From an uncultured Duncaniella sp. (lineage in GTDB: Bacteria > Bacteroidota > Bacteroidia > Bacteroidales > Muribaculaceae), in NCBI GenBank assembly GCA_910589485.1, contig CAJUSW010000009.1, forward strand, positions 62,001 through 126,000: a DNA stretch of 64,000 bases, in the 5' to 3' direction. The notes beneath the pieces were generated by a model, which saw only the letters and a list, made by a program, of their open reading frames with translations, searched no databases and was not told where the DNA came from. Positions 1 through 8,309 of the stretch are shown here, one piece after another. Within the stretch, counting starts at the first letter, position 1, and each line of letters opens with the position of its first letter. The translations under genes were made by a program, and so were the position numbers.

Positions 1-135
1 TTTGTTGGGATTGGGTAGGCCTAAAAACCAATCTGTATCCAAAAAAAATGCAAAAACGAGCAATCCAACTATAAACAAGCTAATTAGTATAAGCCCGCAG
101 TTTTTTATCACCCATATTAAAATGTCCCAGTACAT
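1..135 (-). CDS. Small membrane protein, partial (C-terminus beyond window)
   Basis: An open frame of 45 codons starts at ATG 135 and runs leftward off the window edge without a stop. The visible part has one hydrophobic segment (about residues 8-32), then an Asp-Thr-Asp-Trp stretch, so a single-pass or small multi-pass membrane protein is likely. A well-spaced Bacteroidetes-type promoter precedes it on the same strand (TTTG at 183-180, TATCTTTG at 160-153, 19 bases between), about 18 bases upstream of the ATG. It is divergent from the tail genes, which is typical of an independently transcribed moron-type insert. No family is recognised. Confidence 0.5.
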   Translation of the reverse strand, partial: MYWDILIWVIKNCGLILISLFIVGLLVFAFFLDTDWFLGLPNPNK

Positions 136-152
136 ATACTCTATGTTTTTTG

Positions 153-183
153 CAAAGATAATACATTCCATTAATTAAACAAA
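153..183 (-). promoter_or_regulatory. Promoter for leftward gene at window edge
   Basis: Read on the minus strand: TTTG (183-180), 19-base spacer, TATCTTTG (160-153). This matches the -33/-7 architecture of Bacteroidetes primary-sigma promoters. It overlaps the leader of the rightward tape measure gene. Confidence 0.55.
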
Positions 184-188
184 AAAAC

Positions 189-3100
189 ATGGCCTCAAAT
201 AGTTCCATATCAATAACTTTTAATCTGAAAGATGAATCAAACGGACTTAAAACGCTGACTCTTGGTGTCGCAGACCTAAGAAAAGTTATGGCGGCGACTG
301 TTGAAGAGGCTGAAAAATTACAGAAGCCTTTTATAAACTTCGCCGCGGTCTGTACAGGTATAGACTCCCTTTCAAATACGATCACTAACTTGCAGTCGAC
401 ATTACGAGGGCTGTCAGATGCCTATGCTTTACAGGTAACGGCAGAGACGCAGTTGGCCGTCAATATGCGCAACACCATGGCCGCCCGAGAGGAGGACATT
501 CAGAGTATAAAGGATTTGTGCTCAGCTCAGCAGGAATTAGGTGTAATCGGCGATGAGGTGCAGTTGTCGGGCGCGCAGGAATTAGCCACTTATCTAAGTG
601 AGAAGCAAAGCCTTGAACAGCTTATTCCCGTGATGAACGACATGCTTGCCCAGCAGTATGGCTTGAACGCCTCGCAGGAAAACGCGAGTCAGATAGCCAC
701 CATGCTTGGCAAGGTCATGAATGGTCAGACAGGAGCACTGAGCCGATACGGATATAGCTTTGATGACGCGCAGGAAAAGATCCTGAAATTTGGTACGGAG
801 TCACAACGTGCCGCAGTGCTTTGTGAGGTTGTGAAAAGCTCCGTCGGTGGTATGAACGCCGAATTGGCAAAAACCGATGTTGGCAAACAAAAGCAGCTTG
901 AAAATACCCTCGGAGATATAAAAGAAACACTCGGGGGAGCGACCCAATGGGCATTGCCATTTGTTAGTATTGCAGCCGCGACGACAACAGCGGTAGGTGG
1001 TGTTATTAAATTAACCAATGGATTAGGGGTATTATGCTCCTCTGCAAAAAACACGGCGGTAGCTATGCGTGTTTTTTGGATTGCCACAGGCAACCTGACA
1101 TCTGCTACCACAGGGCTAACAAAAGTTGTAGGTACTGCGAGATTGTTCATTTCTCAATTTTGTACCGCACTTGGACAGGGCACCAAAGGCCTTAGACTTT
1201 TTGCGATTGCTTGGAAAGGTATGCTCGTTTCTACAGGGGTAGGTATAGCTATCGCGGCTGTAACCTCAGTGATTGCATACTTCGCGTTGAAAACAGACGA
1301 AGCCACAAAGTCCACTAACAATCTTCTGAACGCCGAGGAGCGTGCCAAACGTAATGCAGAACAGCTGGAGCTGCTACGCCAACAGGAAAACTCAACGTTG
1401 ACAAGCACGCGTGCTGCGCTTGAAATCAATATCAGCAAACTCAAGGAGTTCAACGGCACCAAGGAGCAGGAGAAAAAGCTCGTCAACGAAATGAACGATA
1501 CCTACGGTGACACCATGGGCTATTTCTCCAGTGTGGCCGATTGGTATGACGCCCTCATAGCAAATAGTGAGGCTTACTGCCGTCAGATGGTATTGGAAGC
1601 TCGGACACGTACACTGGCAAATCAAATTGCCGAGAAAGAGCAGGAAAACTATAATCTTATATATGACGATGAAGGCAAAATCCGTCGGTATGGCAATAAA
1701 CGAGAGACTCAATCCGTCGGAACTGGAACTGCTACTATTGGAGCTGGGGGAGGCTTCTCTGCTAATATTCAGCAGACACACGTGGAGATTCCAGGTACAT
1801 CTGAAGTAGAAAAGGTAAGAAAAGTAATATCGGATAATGATGCAATAATAAAGAGTCTGAATACTCAGATGGAAAAAGCCGTAAAGGAGGCGGCTGGTAT
1901 TAACTTTAAGGTCGAAGGTAGCAAAACGCGTTCGACTGATAAAGATAAAAAAACTGACACAACATCTAAAGCCACATGGACCGCTGATCCCAAGACCCTG
2001 AAAGAATACACCGACAATATTAAAGTGCTCGATGATAAGTTGCAAAATGCGACTAAAGATGAAGCCACTTTGATTAATCAGCAGAAAGCAGCTTTTCAAA
2101 AAGAAGCTGATGAGATACGAAATGCCGGCATAGCTCTTGTTGATCCCAAGGAACTTAATACGCTGGATGATTTCGATGCCAAGTTGCGTTACTTGAATGA
2201 CAGGCGCAAGAAAGCGTCAAAGGAGCAACTCGCATCGCTGGATAAAGAAATAAAACGAGTAAAAGAACTTCGTGATGAGTTTGAGGGTGTATCTAATGTG
2301 CCCGAACCTCCTGCCCCAATTAGGTATCATAACACCCTTGAGGAGTTGTCGAAAGCCGAAAGTACATGGCGTGAGATACAGCAAAAAGGCTCAGTCGAGG
2401 AAATACTCAATGCCCAAAAAGAAATTGACAAGATCAATGAGAAAAAAGAAGCACTGTTGGCTCTGACCAATCTCCCGTCCTTGCAGCTTAAGACCGATCA
2501 GATAGAACGCAATCTCAACAATCTCAATGGCCTATCAGGCAAGGATCTGATAGTAAAACTACGGGCTATGGGGGTAGACCAGATTCAGGATCAGATTGAT
2601 ACAGTGAGTCAGATGATAGAAGCCTTGTCAAAGCAGATGTCTCTTGTTGGTATCGGCGATGAGTCCTACAATGGGCTGAATGACCTGAGATATAAATTGC
2701 GAGGTGTCAGGGATGAACTTGAAGGTTACAAGGAGCAGGCTAAAAACGCTGATGAGATCCAAAAGGCACAAAACGGGGCCGTGAATGCATTGACCGGTTC
2801 TTTCAGCCAGCTCGGGAGTGCTATAGGAGGAGCCGCCGGGCAATGGCTACAATACGGAGCCAATCTCGCTCAAACAATAGCAGCCGCCATACCTAAGCTC
2901 ACAGCACTCGCCTCCGCCCATAATGACAAGGCCAATGAGGAGACCAAGGATGCTGCAGCCGGAGCTGCCGCAGCTGTGGCGGGGATACCGTTTGTAGGCC
3001 CCGCTCTCGCCGTAGCTGCCGTAGCTTCAATCATAGCAGCCTTGATCTCTATACCGAAGTTTGCCAATGGTGGTATTGTCGGTGGAGCATCCTTGTCGGG

Positions 3101-3317
3101 TGACAAACTCATGGCGCGAGTAAACAGCGGGGAAATGATACTGAACCGATCCCAGCAAGCCTCTCTTTTCAAAATGCTAAATACCGGCTCGATGTATGAC
3201 CAGATTAGGAATCTGGCTTCCGCATCTACTGTTGCTGACAAGGTCACATTCAAGATTGAGGGCCGTACATTGGTAGGAATATTGGAAAAGGAAAGCAACA
3301 TTAAATACCGTAGCTGA
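189..3317 (+). CDS. Phage tail tape measure protein
   Basis: The 1042-residue protein is mostly helical, with long charged coiled-coil stretches and three hydrophobic, Gly/Ala-rich segments near residues 255-285, 335-368 and 925-965. The C-terminal FANGGIVGG stretch followed by a GEMILN motif is a hallmark of tape measure proteins. The family sets tail length and is ejected ahead of the DNA. It is the first rightward gene in the window, and its TGA overlaps the next ATG (TGATG), so the two are translationally coupled. Its base composition is visibly more AT-rich than the following tail genes, which suggests a mosaic boundary near 3.4 kb. The start is the only ATG near the divergent promoter. 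Confidence 0.9.
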   Translation: MASNSSISITFNLKDESNGLKTLTLGVADLRKVMAATVEEAEKLQKPFINFAAVCTGIDSLSNTITNLQSTLRGLSDAYALQVTAETQLAVNMRNTMAAREEDIQSIKDLCSAQQELGVIGDEVQLSGAQELATYLSEKQSLEQLIPVMNDMLAQQYGLNASQENASQIATMLGKVMNGQTGALSRYGYSFDDAQEKILKFGTESQRAAVLCEVVKSSVGGMNAELAKTDVGKQKQLENTLGDIKETLGGATQWALPFVSIAAATTTAVGGVIKLTNGLGVLCSSAKNTAVAMRVFWIATGNLTSATTGLTKVVGTARLFISQFCTALGQGTKGLRLFAIAWKGMLVSTGVGIAIAAVTSVIAYFALKTDEATKSTNNLLNAEERAKRNAEQLELLRQQENSTLTSTRAALEINISKLKEFNGTKEQEKKLVNEMNDTYGDTMGYFSSVADWYDALIANSEAYCRQMVLEARTRTLANQIAEKEQENYNLIYDDEGKIRRYGNKRETQSVGTGTATIGAGGGFSANIQQTHVEIPGTSEVEKVRKVISDNDAIIKSLNTQMEKAVKEAAGINFKVEGSKTRSTDKDKKTDTTSKATWTADPKTLKEYTDNIKVLDDKLQNATKDEATLINQQKAAFQKEADEIRNAGIALVDPKELNTLDDFDAKLRYLNDRRKKASKEQLASLDKEIKRVKELRDEFEGVSNVPEPPAPIRYHNTLEELSKAESTWREIQQKGSVEEILNAQKEIDKINEKKEALLALTNLPSLQLKTDQIERNLNNLNGLSGKDLIVKLRAMGVDQIQDQIDTVSQMIEALSKQMSLVGIGDESYNGLNDLRYKLRGVRDELEGYKEQAKNADEIQKAQNGAVNALTGSFSQLGSAIGGAAGQWLQYGANLAQTIAAAIPKLTALASAHNDKANEETKDAAAGAAAAVAGIPFVGPALAVAAVASIIAALISIPKFANGGIVGGASLSGDKLMARVNSGEMILNRSQQASLFKMLNTGSMYDQIRNLASASTVADKVTFKIEGRTLVGILEKESNIKYRS

Positions 3318-5665
3318 TGGCAAAATATTTAAGATATATGGGTGAATTTCTCAGCCACGCAAGTATTGTGTGGCGTGTAGAGATATTGCAGTATGCCGAC
3401 GCACCGTTTGAAAAAATAGGCCCTCTTGTTTTCGATGCAGATGAAGCATTGGTTATAGAATGGAATCATGCCGAAAAGGAGGAGGCGGTGTGCGGGAGCA
3501 CGGCGACCCTGAGGGTGATCAGCCCCGGGGACAGGACGTATGAGGACCTGTACACCGAGGAGCCGGGCAGCATAAGGCTCGATGTGTACAGAGAGGGGGA
3601 GCTGTACTGGAGCGGCGGGCTCGACGCGGAGTTCTACGAGGAGCCTTATGAACGTGCGGAGGGATACACCGTGGGGCTTACCTTCTCGGATCTGGGAGTG
3701 CTGGACCGCCTGAAATGGGATCTGGAAGGCATGGTGACACTACGGGAGATAGCGGATCATTGCGTGGCTCGTGCAGGAGTGAACAGCGTGATCGATGAAT
3801 CGCTGATAAGCACAGGGCTGACAGACGGCGACGGAGGGATGGGGCTCGACGAACTGAAGGTGAGGAGCGAGAATTTCTATGATGAGGACGGGGAGGCCAT
3901 GACTCTTAAGGAGGTGCTCGAGGGGGTGTTGCAACCGCTGGGGCTGAGGGTGATACAGAGGGCCGGGCGGATGTGGGTGCATGACCTGAACGGACTGTAC
4001 AGAAGGGGAGTGAGCGTGCGCGCCGAGTGGGCCGGATCGAGTCAGACTCTCGGGACGGACAGGGTGTACAATAACGCCCGGATCACGTGGAGCCCTTATG
4101 TCCAGGGTGGCGACCTGACCGACGGGGACTGCTACACCGGCGAGACGCAGGAGGAGGAAACGGCGCTTGCGTTGATCGACGGAAGGCAGGTGGGTGATGC
4201 GCGGGTGTTCACGTACCAGTGCACGACGGAACAGCCGATAGATCCGTATGACCTGGGGTTCTCGATATGGCTCAGGGAAGAGGGGAAGAATGTGGAGATC
4301 GCGGACAGGCGTGCCCGCTACTACCGGATCGTACCGCATTATGACGGACAGGAGAGCGAGGGGGTCGCCCTGTGCTGGCCGGGTGTAGGCTACCTGCCGG
4401 GAACGGTCAATACGGGATTCTCGACGACGTTCAACGGGATACCTAAAGAGGAGTTGGCTCTGGCGGCTTATCCGCCCAAGGCCGGAGGCGTGATATTCCG
4501 TACCGGGGAGATTGAGATGCCCAGGATAGGGGACGCCAACAGACACGGAGTGAGGATCGCTGTGGAGATGCTTATGGACGGGAGGTTCAATCCGTTTGAG
4601 AACGCGTTCGTGAACTGGGACCCTGACCACCGGGAGTGGGGCCAGAACCATGAGTGGTTCGTGACCTGGTGGGAGACTTACGGAAACATCGTGTACATGC
4701 CGGTTACGCTGCAGTACCGGGATAACGAAACGGGAAAGCTGTATGTATGGACCAACCGGGAATACGTGTCGGGAAGCCAGAGCGGAGTGAGGCACACGGA
4801 TGTGCCTTACCTGAGGCTTACGACAGGTAAATGGGTTGAGAACCTGGGAAGCGAAGAAGATCCGTCGGATATGGGTTATCTGACTTACTACCAGAGCGAG
4901 AAGCGCGGCGACGGTGTCGGGGCCGGCATATCGGGATGGTGCCGTAACCGCCCGGGGATACCTCCGACGGCGGGGTGTCTCGGACTGACGGTGACGAAAG
5001 CCCAGGACGGGCAGTATGTGCCGTATCCTGATTTCGGCCGTGAGGGGGGCCGGATGTGGATGGAGGTGAGGCTGGGTGGCTGGACAGTGGTGGACGTGGC
5101 GGAGGGCATGGGATTTGCGGCCATGCTGAACGCCCAGGCGTTTGCGCGGTCGGTCGGCGATCCCCATAATTTCTTCCGGTATAATAAATTCAATTGGCTG
5201 TTGCTGAAGGTACCGCAGATCGAGGTGGTGAATATGGGGAACCTCGGCAAGGGTCTCGACACGGGCGATGTGGAGTACAGCGGAGTGATCAATGCCCGGG
5301 CAAAAGATGACATAGAGCTGGACACGATATGCGGAACGAGCGCTGAGGGGGTACCGCTGGCGCGCGGGGCGTACTTCAGGGCTGATACCGGTGAACAGGT
5401 GAGGGAGCTGACGCGCGGAGGACGGCGGTCGCAGGCGGAGGATCTGCTGATAGGCACGCTGTTCAGCCAGTATGGCACCAGGCATGTGAGGCTGAGCGGA
5501 GAGATGGAGATCGCGTGTGGAGCATGGGGGACCTACAGTGAGGCCTGCCAGGGCGACCGGCTGTTCATGATAACGGCCGACAGCCAGGATGTGATCGCCG
5601 ACACGAGCGAGGCGACGCTCACGGAGCTGAGCCCGGATGAGTACGAGCCCAGAAGTGGAAGATGA
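3317..5665 (+). CDS. Phage tail protein, probable hub or tail-tip component
   Basis: A 782-residue, GC-rich, acidic, beta-rich protein encoded immediately after the tape measure gene with a one-base stop/start overlap. This position is where siphovirus-like phages keep the distal tail or tail-associated hub protein. The N-terminus (about residues 1-130) looks like the adaptor domain of a tail hub. The remainder is rich in Trp, Tyr and Gly, as in phage structural and carbohydrate-contacting proteins. There is no signal peptide or membrane segment. The exact family cannot be named by eye. The role is inferred mainly from order (tape measure, this gene, fibres). Confidence 0.65.
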   Translation: MAKYLRYMGEFLSHASIVWRVEILQYADAPFEKIGPLVFDADEALVIEWNHAEKEEAVCGSTATLRVISPGDRTYEDLYTEEPGSIRLDVYREGELYWSGGLDAEFYEEPYERAEGYTVGLTFSDLGVLDRLKWDLEGMVTLREIADHCVARAGVNSVIDESLISTGLTDGDGGMGLDELKVRSENFYDEDGEAMTLKEVLEGVLQPLGLRVIQRAGRMWVHDLNGLYRRGVSVRAEWAGSSQTLGTDRVYNNARITWSPYVQGGDLTDGDCYTGETQEEETALALIDGRQVGDARVFTYQCTTEQPIDPYDLGFSIWLREEGKNVEIADRRARYYRIVPHYDGQESEGVALCWPGVGYLPGTVNTGFSTTFNGIPKEELALAAYPPKAGGVIFRTGEIEMPRIGDANRHGVRIAVEMLMDGRFNPFENAFVNWDPDHREWGQNHEWFVTWWETYGNIVYMPVTLQYRDNETGKLYVWTNREYVSGSQSGVRHTDVPYLRLTTGKWVENLGSEEDPSDMGYLTYYQSEKRGDGVGAGISGWCRNRPGIPPTAGCLGLTVTKAQDGQYVPYPDFGREGGRMWMEVRLGGWTVVDVAEGMGFAAMLNAQAFARSVGDPHNFFRYNKFNWLLLKVPQIEVVNMGNLGKGLDTGDVEYSGVINARAKDDIELDTICGTSAEGVPLARGAYFRADTGEQVRELTRGGRRSQAEDLLIGTLFSQYGTRHVRLSGEMEIACGAWGTYSEACQGDRLFMITADSQDVIADTSEATLTELSPDEYEPRSGR

Positions 5666-5704
5666 GACATGAAACAAGCATAATGAGAGATACCCGATAG
5701 AGAT

Positions 5705-8302
5705 ATGGCAAAGAAAGATTACACGCTGATAAGGAATGTCAGAGACGCGCGACCGCGTAGCAGACGCCTCCAAGAGAGCGGCGCCGGAAGCGGTGGCGGA
5801 ATGTCGACTGCAGTGGTCCCGGGCTCAGGTGGCGCGGCGGTTGCCGGCGATGGACATACGCACGATAATAAGAGCACTCTTGACCGCATTAGCGCGGATG
5901 AGGAGGGTTATCAGTATCTGACCCGCAATGAAGAGGTGACGGATGAGGAGATCGGAACGACTACAGTGGAGCCTGTCGCACGGAAGGTTAAGGCCGGGTA
6001 TGCTGACGAGGCGGGACACGCGGAGATAGCGCATGACCTGGATGCCGACAGCCCGGTAAGAAAGGAGTTCCTGTCGCGGGTCAAGGATGACCGGAGCGCG
6101 GGGAAGGTGGCCTCGGATGTGGGATTCGAGGTGGGTGACTTCGTGCCCGGCGCGTCGGGCGCTAAGGCGTGGCTTGACGAGGTGACTGGGCTGACGGGCG
6201 CCGAGGTGGACAAGCTGTATGTGAGGGTGAGGGCTTATTTCGAGGCTCTGAGCGTGATCGAGGCCGAGGTGCTGGCGGGGAAGCAGTACATCACTCCGGG
6301 CGGCGGGGTGAAGTGCACGCGGGTGGAGGAGACTGCCGGCGGATGGCGTTGCTATTTCCTCACCGAGCAGGACGGGGAGAAAACTGAGGGGAAATTCGTC
6401 GTGGGGGACATGGCCATATCGGAGTTGTTCAACGCCAAGGCGGGCACGGCCAACAAGGTGAGTAATCACCGGTACTGGAGGAAGGTGCTGGCGGTGAGCA
6501 ATGATGCTTACACCGATGATTCCGGGAACCGCTACGACTATATAGAGCTGTCGAGGGGCGACTGCGAGGCGGGGAGCGATACCCCGAAGGCGGGCGATGA
6601 GATATGCCAGCTGGGGCATGAGTCGCGCCGTGACAGGCAGACGGCGATGATATTCTCGACCGTGGACAGCGACTCGCCGTGCATAAAGCTGTACACGGGG
6701 ATCAATACATACAGCCTCGCGGGAAAGGATATTGTGGCATACGGCTACAATACGGAAACGGGGCGCGCATATTTCCGTTGCTACGGCGACCATTATGTGG
6801 GTGCGCCCGACGGGTCGTCGTCGATAGAGTATGACAGCGTGGCGAAGCGTTTCACCCTCAATAACGTGACCCTTACGCTGGGATCGAAGGTGGGTGATAA
6901 GGTGCTCGGGGACATAATCAACAAGACGGATGCGTCGATACTGGATACCGATGTGCTGTACATACAGACGGCCTCGCGGACTCAGAAGCCGAATCTTCCT
7001 GTGCTCGACAGCCAGGGCGGGATCTCGGACATGAACGGGTGGAGCACCGATGCTCCGGCGTGGCAGGCGGGGATGTATATATGGCAGACCACGTATGTAA
7101 AGAAAGGGGACGGCACGGGGTCGTTCTCGGATCCGGTGTGCATATCGGGGGCGGACGGCAAGCCCGGGCAGGGATATTCGCCGAACCTCATACCGTCAAG
7201 CTACTATAACGATGCGTTGCCGGGAGCGAAGCTGACCAAAGCGGTATGGCTCCCGAAAGAACCGATAACTAATGGCGTGTCGAACAACCGATTCAATTTT
7301 GTGACCGGAAAGATTACTGAGCCCGGGTGGTACTCATATTCATTCTGGTATAAACTCGATCATGGCACAGGCCATATGCTATGTGATATCAACGATAGCA
7401 AAGACCGGATAATTACAAATCCTGGCGACAATGATTGGCATTATGCGGAGGGATCGATATATGTGGACACACTAATAGGCGCTTACGGCTTCTTCGATAT
7501 ATTTATAAACAATAGTGACACGGCTTACTACATCTCAGACATTGTAGTCGTAAAGGGTGAGCATCCGCTATCTTCATGGGTGCCTACGGCTGATGAGATG
7601 AAAGGCACTTCCGGAACTTCGGCAAAGGTGGTGACGGTAAATGCCGATGCCACGGCGTTCATGTATGAGAATGACTTCAAGACACTGACAGGGCCACAGA
7701 AAATCACGCTCACAGCGGAACTGCAAGGGACAAACGGATATGCCTGGAGCTTCAAGACTCCGAGCATGGCTGATTTCGTATCCGTAAAAGAGACGGACAA
7801 ATCCTTTGTTCTGTCTCATAATGCCAGCGGATGGGGTAATGATAAGTCCATGACATTGCGTTGCACCTCGGGTGGCGTCCATGACGAGGTGACCATCGTA
7901 AAGGTCTCGAGCGGAAGCAACGGTACTGACGGTGCCGACGGGTCGAGCTATACAGAGAATCTCCTGCTTAAGTCGAATGAGCGCAAAGAGAACAGCAATT
8001 ATCCCGTAGGTGCATGGTATTTCGGTGACACTAAACCTGTAGAGGGGGAAGTGTACACGCTTACCGCCTGGGGCGTGAATCTGGCCGAGGGCGTTACGGA
8101 TCTGCGGGCTTTCAACAGCGGAGGTAACGGATATGACGGATCGGTACTGTTATATAAAATCGCCGATGGCCTGTACCGTGGCTATTGGACTTGGAAGAAT
8201 AAGACCGACGGGAGCGTCGGAACGCATATAAACATATATGCGATGCCCGGCGGTAAGGGTGTCAGCATAATCGAGAACGTTAAAAGAGAAAGGGCGCAAT
8301 GA
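5705..8302 (+). CDS. Large tail fibre, N-terminal part (865 aa, frame-broken)
   Basis: This is the N-terminal part of a very large modular fibre. It has a low-complexity virion-attachment end with a GDGHTHDN motif near residue 50, a helical shaft, then collagen-like Gly-X-Asp linkers (near residues 480 and 740) alternating with beta-sandwich modules that resemble carbohydrate-binding domains. Two of the three such modules start here. The second is cut off by a stop at 8300-8302. The missing end of that module (W-S-P-x-P-S-E-M, then Gly-Thr) continues in another frame from about 8286. The full ancestral fibre would be about 2080 residues. The predicted role is receptor recognition. Confidence 0.75.
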   Translation: MAKKDYTLIRNVRDARPRSRRLQESGAGSGGGMSTAVVPGSGGAAVAGDGHTHDNKSTLDRISADEEGYQYLTRNEEVTDEEIGTTTVEPVARKVKAGYADEAGHAEIAHDLDADSPVRKEFLSRVKDDRSAGKVASDVGFEVGDFVPGASGAKAWLDEVTGLTGAEVDKLYVRVRAYFEALSVIEAEVLAGKQYITPGGGVKCTRVEETAGGWRCYFLTEQDGEKTEGKFVVGDMAISELFNAKAGTANKVSNHRYWRKVLAVSNDAYTDDSGNRYDYIELSRGDCEAGSDTPKAGDEICQLGHESRRDRQTAMIFSTVDSDSPCIKLYTGINTYSLAGKDIVAYGYNTETGRAYFRCYGDHYVGAPDGSSSIEYDSVAKRFTLNNVTLTLGSKVGDKVLGDIINKTDASILDTDVLYIQTASRTQKPNLPVLDSQGGISDMNGWSTDAPAWQAGMYIWQTTYVKKGDGTGSFSDPVCISGADGKPGQGYSPNLIPSSYYNDALPGAKLTKAVWLPKEPITNGVSNNRFNFVTGKITEPGWYSYSFWYKLDHGTGHMLCDINDSKDRIITNPGDNDWHYAEGSIYVDTLIGAYGFFDIFINNSDTAYYISDIVVVKGEHPLSSWVPTADEMKGTSGTSAKVVTVNADATAFMYENDFKTLTGPQKITLTAELQGTNGYAWSFKTPSMADFVSVKETDKSFVLSHNASGWGNDKSMTLRCTSGGVHDEVTIVKVSSGSNGTDGADGSSYTENLLLKSNERKENSNYPVGAWYFGDTKPVEGEVYTLTAWGVNLAEGVTDLRAFNSGGNGYDGSVLLYKIADGLYRGYWTWKNKTDGSVGTHINIYAMPGGKGVSIIENVKRERAQ

Positions 8303-8303
8303 G
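8280..8303 (+). other. Frame break joining the two halves of the large fibre
   Basis: The upstream frame reads GTT AAA AGA GAA and stops at TGA 8300. The downstream frame, GAG AAA GGG from 8286, is open and encodes the expected end of the module. The equivalent position in the next module (near 9075) has one extra residue, which fits a 2-base loss at the AAAA run (8282-8285). A +1 slip on AAAA is formally equivalent. Confidence 0.65.
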
Positions 8304-8309
8304 AATCCC

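Noticed and set aside
3740..5773. A 677-codon open frame on the minus strand
   Set aside because: It is the antisense shadow of the GC-rich tail gene at 3317-5665, with a composition typical of out-of-frame GC-rich DNA and no protein-like motif.
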